Shown piece by piece: positions 61,457 through 64,000 of a stretch of 64,000 bases of DNA. A program made the translations under genes and the position numbers. This DNA comes from SIG575 sp045542485 (GTDB taxonomy: Bacteria > Bacillota > Clostridia > Oscillospirales > Acutalibacteraceae), in the NCBI GenBank assembly GCA_045542485.1, contig JAZQLC010000052.1:62001-126000 (forward strand), read 5' to 3'. The notes under the pieces were generated by a model that saw only the letters and a program-made list of their open reading frames with translations, had not been told where the DNA came from and ran no database searches. Position 1 is the first letter of the stretch, and each line of letters starts with the position of its first letter.

Positions 61457-62866
61457 TTAACCGTTAAGCTTTTCTTCAAGAAGCTTTCTTATCATTGCAG
61501 GGTCGCCTGTGCCGCGTGTTTCACGCATAACAAGACCAAACAGTGACTGCATAGCCTTTGTCTTGCCGCTCTTATAATCCTGAACAGCCTTTTCATTTTC
61601 GTCAATGACTTTCTGGATAAGAGCTGCAATTGCGCCCTCGTCAACCTTTGCGTTAAGACCGTTTTCTTCACAGAAAGCGTCAACATCAACGTCTTTTTCA
61701 AACACTGCGGAAAGAATCTTCTTACCTGCAGCACGGGTAATTTCGCTGCTTTCAACAAGCTCGATAATTCTTGAAAGCTTTTTGGGAGAAATATTAAGCT
61801 CTTCGATTTCGAAACGCTTCATAATACCCATACACTCTGTAAGAATCCAACTTGCAACAGTTTTTGCATTTCTGCCGTCTGCTACAACTGCATCGAACAC
61901 ATCGCAGAGCTTACGGTCAGAAGCGAGAACTGCAGCCTCTTTTGCCGCAATACCCATTTCCTCATATTTTCTGCCTTTTTCCTCAGCAGTTGCAGGCATA
62001 CTTGCTCTGATTTCGCTGAGCCATTCATCGTCAATGATGATGGGCATAAGGTTGGGGTCGGGGAAATAACGGTAATCTGCTGCTGTTTCCTTGTTACGCA
62101 TGGGGAATGTTCTTCTCTTCACATCGTCCCAACGGCGTGTTTCCTGAACAAGCATTTCTGTGTGACGCTCGATAGCATCAACGTGACGGACCTTTTCAAA
62201 TTCGATTGCATCCTTGATTTCTGAGAGTGAACTCATATTCTTGATTTCTGAACGGACACCAAGCTCATCTGAGCCCTCGGGACGGACTGAAATGTTAACG
62301 TCACATCTCATAGCGCCCTCCTCACATTCTGAAATTCCTGCAAACTGAAGGCTTGATTTAAGCTTCTTAAGGTATGCGATAACCTCGTCTGAGCTACGGA
62401 AATCAGGACGGCTTACAATCTCGATAAGAGGCACACTTGTACGGTTATAGTCAACAAATGAAGTGTTTGTTGCATCGTCGTGCACAAGCTTACCTGCGTC
62501 TTCTTCTACGTGAATCTGCTTGATGCCGATTGTTCTGTCGCCGATTTCTACTGAGCCGTCAACACAAACGGGATGGAACCACTGTGTAATCTGATAAGCA
62601 GAAGGAAGGTCGGGATAGTAATAACTCTTTTTATCAAAGGTTGTATACTGATTGATTTTACAGTTCAGCATAAAACCTGCTTTAACTGCAAGTTCAATTG
62701 CGTGTTTATTTGTCACGGGAAGCATACCGGGCATACCGCTGCAAGCAGGACAAACGCAGTCATTGGGCTCATTTGCACTTGAGTGACCGCCGCATGAGCA
62801 GAAAAGCTTTGACTCTGTTGAAAGTTCAACGTGCGTTTCAAGACCGATAACAAGTTCGTATTTCAT
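61457..62866 (-). CDS. gatB: Asp/Glu-tRNA amidotransferase subunit B (divergent)
   Basis: GatB activates the Glu or Asp on mischarged tRNA by phosphorylation and passes ammonia to it. The kinase cradle is seen as GLETHVEL at the start, CPACSGMPGMLPV with zinc-site cysteines, DKKSYYYPDLPSAYQITQ, IHVEEDAGKL and VPLIEIVSRPD. RWDDVKRRTFPMRNKE and DYRYFPDPNLMP follow, then the helical and YqeY-like tail domains. The 469-residue length is normal. Several usual residues differ (LETHVEL for LEVHVEL, NMSSL for NLNSF), so it belongs to a divergent branch. AAGGAGG precedes the ATG, one base after the gatA stop. Confidence 0.93.
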   Translation of the reverse strand: MKYELVIGLETHVELSTESKLFCSCGGHSSANEPNDCVCPACSGMPGMLPVTNKHAIELAVKAGFMLNCKINQYTTFDKKSYYYPDLPSAYQITQWFHPVCVDGSVEIGDRTIGIKQIHVEEDAGKLVHDDATNTSFVDYNRTSVPLIEIVSRPDFRSSDEVIAYLKKLKSSLQFAGISECEEGAMRCDVNISVRPEGSDELGVRSEIKNMSSLSEIKDAIEFEKVRHVDAIERHTEMLVQETRRWDDVKRRTFPMRNKETAADYRYFPDPNLMPIIIDDEWLSEIRASMPATAEEKGRKYEEMGIAAKEAAVLASDRKLCDVFDAVVADGRNAKTVASWILTECMGIMKRFEIEELNISPKKLSRIIELVESSEITRAAGKKILSAVFEKDVDVDAFCEENGLNAKVDEGAIAALIQKVIDENEKAVQDYKSGKTKAMQSLFGLVMRETRGTGDPAMIRKLLEEKLNG

Positions 62867-62867
62867 C

Positions 62868-64000
62868 TTATGCTTCCTCCTTTTCTACATTGTGAGCGAT
62901 GCTCAGAAGCACTGACTCTTTGAATGAATCAGAAACAAGCTGTACACCCTTTGTAACCATCGCAGGAAGACCTGTGATTGAGGCAACTGCAGTAAATACG
63001 CTTTCTTTGAAAACCTTGTCAAAAGATTCAAGAATATCATATGACTTAAAGTTCACTTTTGAACACGAAGGTGTAAGAAGTGCATCATAAGAAGCGAGAA
63101 GTGCTTTCACCTTTTCTGTTACTACACGACGGATACGGAGTGACTTATCGTAACAAGCCTCGTATTTGCCTTTCGAGAGAACATCTGAGCCGTAAATGAG
63201 CGTTGCTTTTGTAAGGAAATTAAAACCTTCTGTACGGCTTCTCACATAAAGCTCGTCAATGTTTTTATATTCAGGTGCACGATAACCGTATTTTACACCA
63301 TCGAAACGGGACAGATTGTTGCAGGTTTCTGCTGACATAAGAATCTGCCATGCTGTCTGTGCTGCTGAAATAACATCGAGAGACACTGTTTCAACAACTG
63401 CACCGAGTTTCTTAAGATTTTCTGCGTAAGCGTCAATCTTTCCTTTCACTTCATCTGACGCCATATCGTAAAGCTCTTTAACGAGAGCCACTTTCATTTC
63501 TTTCACATCAGCCTCAAGAGAATAATCATATTTTTCTCCGGGAAGGCTTGTGCCGTCTTTTGAGTCGTGACCTGCGATAACTGAAAGGATTTCTTTTGCC
63601 TCCTCTGCACTTTTTGCAGTAACACCAATCTGTTCACCTGAACAAGCACAAGCAATAATGCCGTAACGGGAAACTGTACCGTATGTGGGCTTGATAAAGT
63701 CAACACCTGAAACTGCTGCTGCACGTCTGGGTGAGCCGTTAAGGTCAACTGAAAGAGCGGCCTTCACTTCGCCTGATTTTACAAGCTCTGCACCTGCAGA
63801 AGCAAGGCTTTCGCCGTCTTTAACTTCGCCGAAGAATGATGTTTCACCGAGAAGGTCAAGACCGAATTCGCCTACATTTGCCTTACCACTGATAACATAC
63901 CCTGCTTTTTCAAGTCTTTCAACTGCTTCTGCGCTGAAGAGAGGTGTGAAATTTTCAAGCATTTTAGAACCTGCTGTTGCAGGAGTGCCTTTTACAAGGA
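62868..64000 (-). CDS. gatA: Divergent GatA-like subunit (N-terminus outside window), amidase signature degraded
   Basis: About 377 codons are visible and the frame stays open to the window end, reading VKGTPATAGSKMLENF, the usual GatA segment before the first internal ATG at 63962. GKANVGEFGLDLLGE, FIKPTYGTVSRYGIIACACSGEQIG and AETCNNLSRFDGVKYGYRA match GatA well. The Ser/Gly-rich amidase signature (usually GGSSGGSAAA...) is replaced by DGESLASAGAELVKSGEV, and the nucleophile segment reads VDLNGSPRR for TDTGGSIRQ, keeping one Ser. The final CG...LPVGLQLIG region is shortened to KGVQLVSD. Glutaminase activity is doubtful. Confidence 0.85.
   Translation of the reverse strand, partial: LVKGTPATAGSKMLENFTPLFSAEAVERLEKAGYVISGKANVGEFGLDLLGETSFFGEVKDGESLASAGAELVKSGEVKAALSVDLNGSPRRAAAVSGVDFIKPTYGTVSRYGIIACACSGEQIGVTAKSAEEAKEILSVIAGHDSKDGTSLPGEKYDYSLEADVKEMKVALVKELYDMASDEVKGKIDAYAENLKKLGAVVETVSLDVISAAQTAWQILMSAETCNNLSRFDGVKYGYRAPEYKNIDELYVRSRTEGFNFLTKATLIYGSDVLSKGKYEACYDKSLRIRRVVTEKVKALLASYDALLTPSCSKVNFKSYDILESFDKVFKESVFTAVASITGLPAMVTKGVQLVSDSFKESVLLSIAHNVEKEEA

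Noticed and set aside
1..64000. CRISPR array, tRNA, rRNA, insertion sequence or prophage
   Set aside because: No spaced direct repeats, no cloverleaf-like segment, no transposase or phage gene was seen by reading both strands; a tRNA or covariance-model search was not possible here.

Overview
The window looks like the chromosome of a low-GC, spore-forming member of the Clostridia, most like the gut Oscillospirales/Ruminococcaceae. This is inferred from the gene families present: RqcH, GlgD, a DUF4364 protein, a CD1247-type acidic protein, a SpoIVFA/SpoIVFB-like pair, MreB and GatAB, together with many plant- and host-glycan glycosidases. Ribosome binding sites are strong AGGAGG types and several promoters are close to the SigA consensus. 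I see no rRNA, tRNA, CRISPR array, insertion sequence or prophage. No stretch over 300 bases lacks a gene.

Layout. (1) 1-11500, plus strand: one tightly packed run with amino-sugar and cell-wall salvage genes (GH18, MurK-type kinase, MurQ, GH84), a FliB-like CxxCC protein, a GNAT acetyltransferase, two tandem neutral-ceramidase-like proteins and a GHL6/GH42-like glycosidase. (2) 11544-16557, minus strand: AI-2E-type membrane protein, araA, araD, radC and a phosphodiesterase-like gene. (3) 16682-20327, plus: hom, lysC (with an internal start for a second subunit), efp and an acidic zinc-ribbon protein. (4) 20404-21690, minus: a GH29 fucosidase. (5) 21868-32420, plus: a glycogen operon glgB-glgC-glgD-[GH35-GH78]-glgA plus a histidine-phosphatase-like gene that lacks its catalytic histidine. 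(6) 32436-37283, plus: SpoIVFA/SpoIVFB-like pair, Nif3-like gene, rqcH, a DUF378 protein and an Sfp-type transferase. (7) 37258-38499, minus: an MFS transporter. (8) 38587-45662, plus: a FucA-like aldolase, recD2, comF, mreB, a DUF4364 gene and araB. (9) 45785-50067, minus: a P-loop kinase-like gene and a large BspA-type LRR surface protein. (10) 50201-53370, plus: a GH38 alpha-mannosidase. (11) 53425-64000, mostly minus: a HAD hydrolase, a beta-eliminating lyase, GH130, a DUF6320 protein, an acyltransferase, a TVP38 protein, an alpha/beta hydrolase, an SGNH esterase, gatB and the 3' part of a degenerate gatA. A short plus-strand gene resembling only the C-terminal part of DegT aminotransferases lies at 54213-54701.

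How the genes work together. The organism appears to free and use mannose, fucose, rhamnose, arabinose, galactose and GlcNAc/MurNAc from glycans, and to store carbon as glycogen; two glycosidases are placed inside the glycogen operon itself. Points most worth a second look are the GatA-like protein without a recognisable amidase signature, two hairpins that bury ribosome binding sites (before the SpoIVFA-like gene and the DUF378 gene), the in-frame start inside lysC, the RHG-to-RNG phosphatase, the stand-alone DegT-like fragment with its own promoter, and the TVP38/acyltransferase/DUF6320/GH130 operon. I did not find a clear defence or wholly new multi-gene system.
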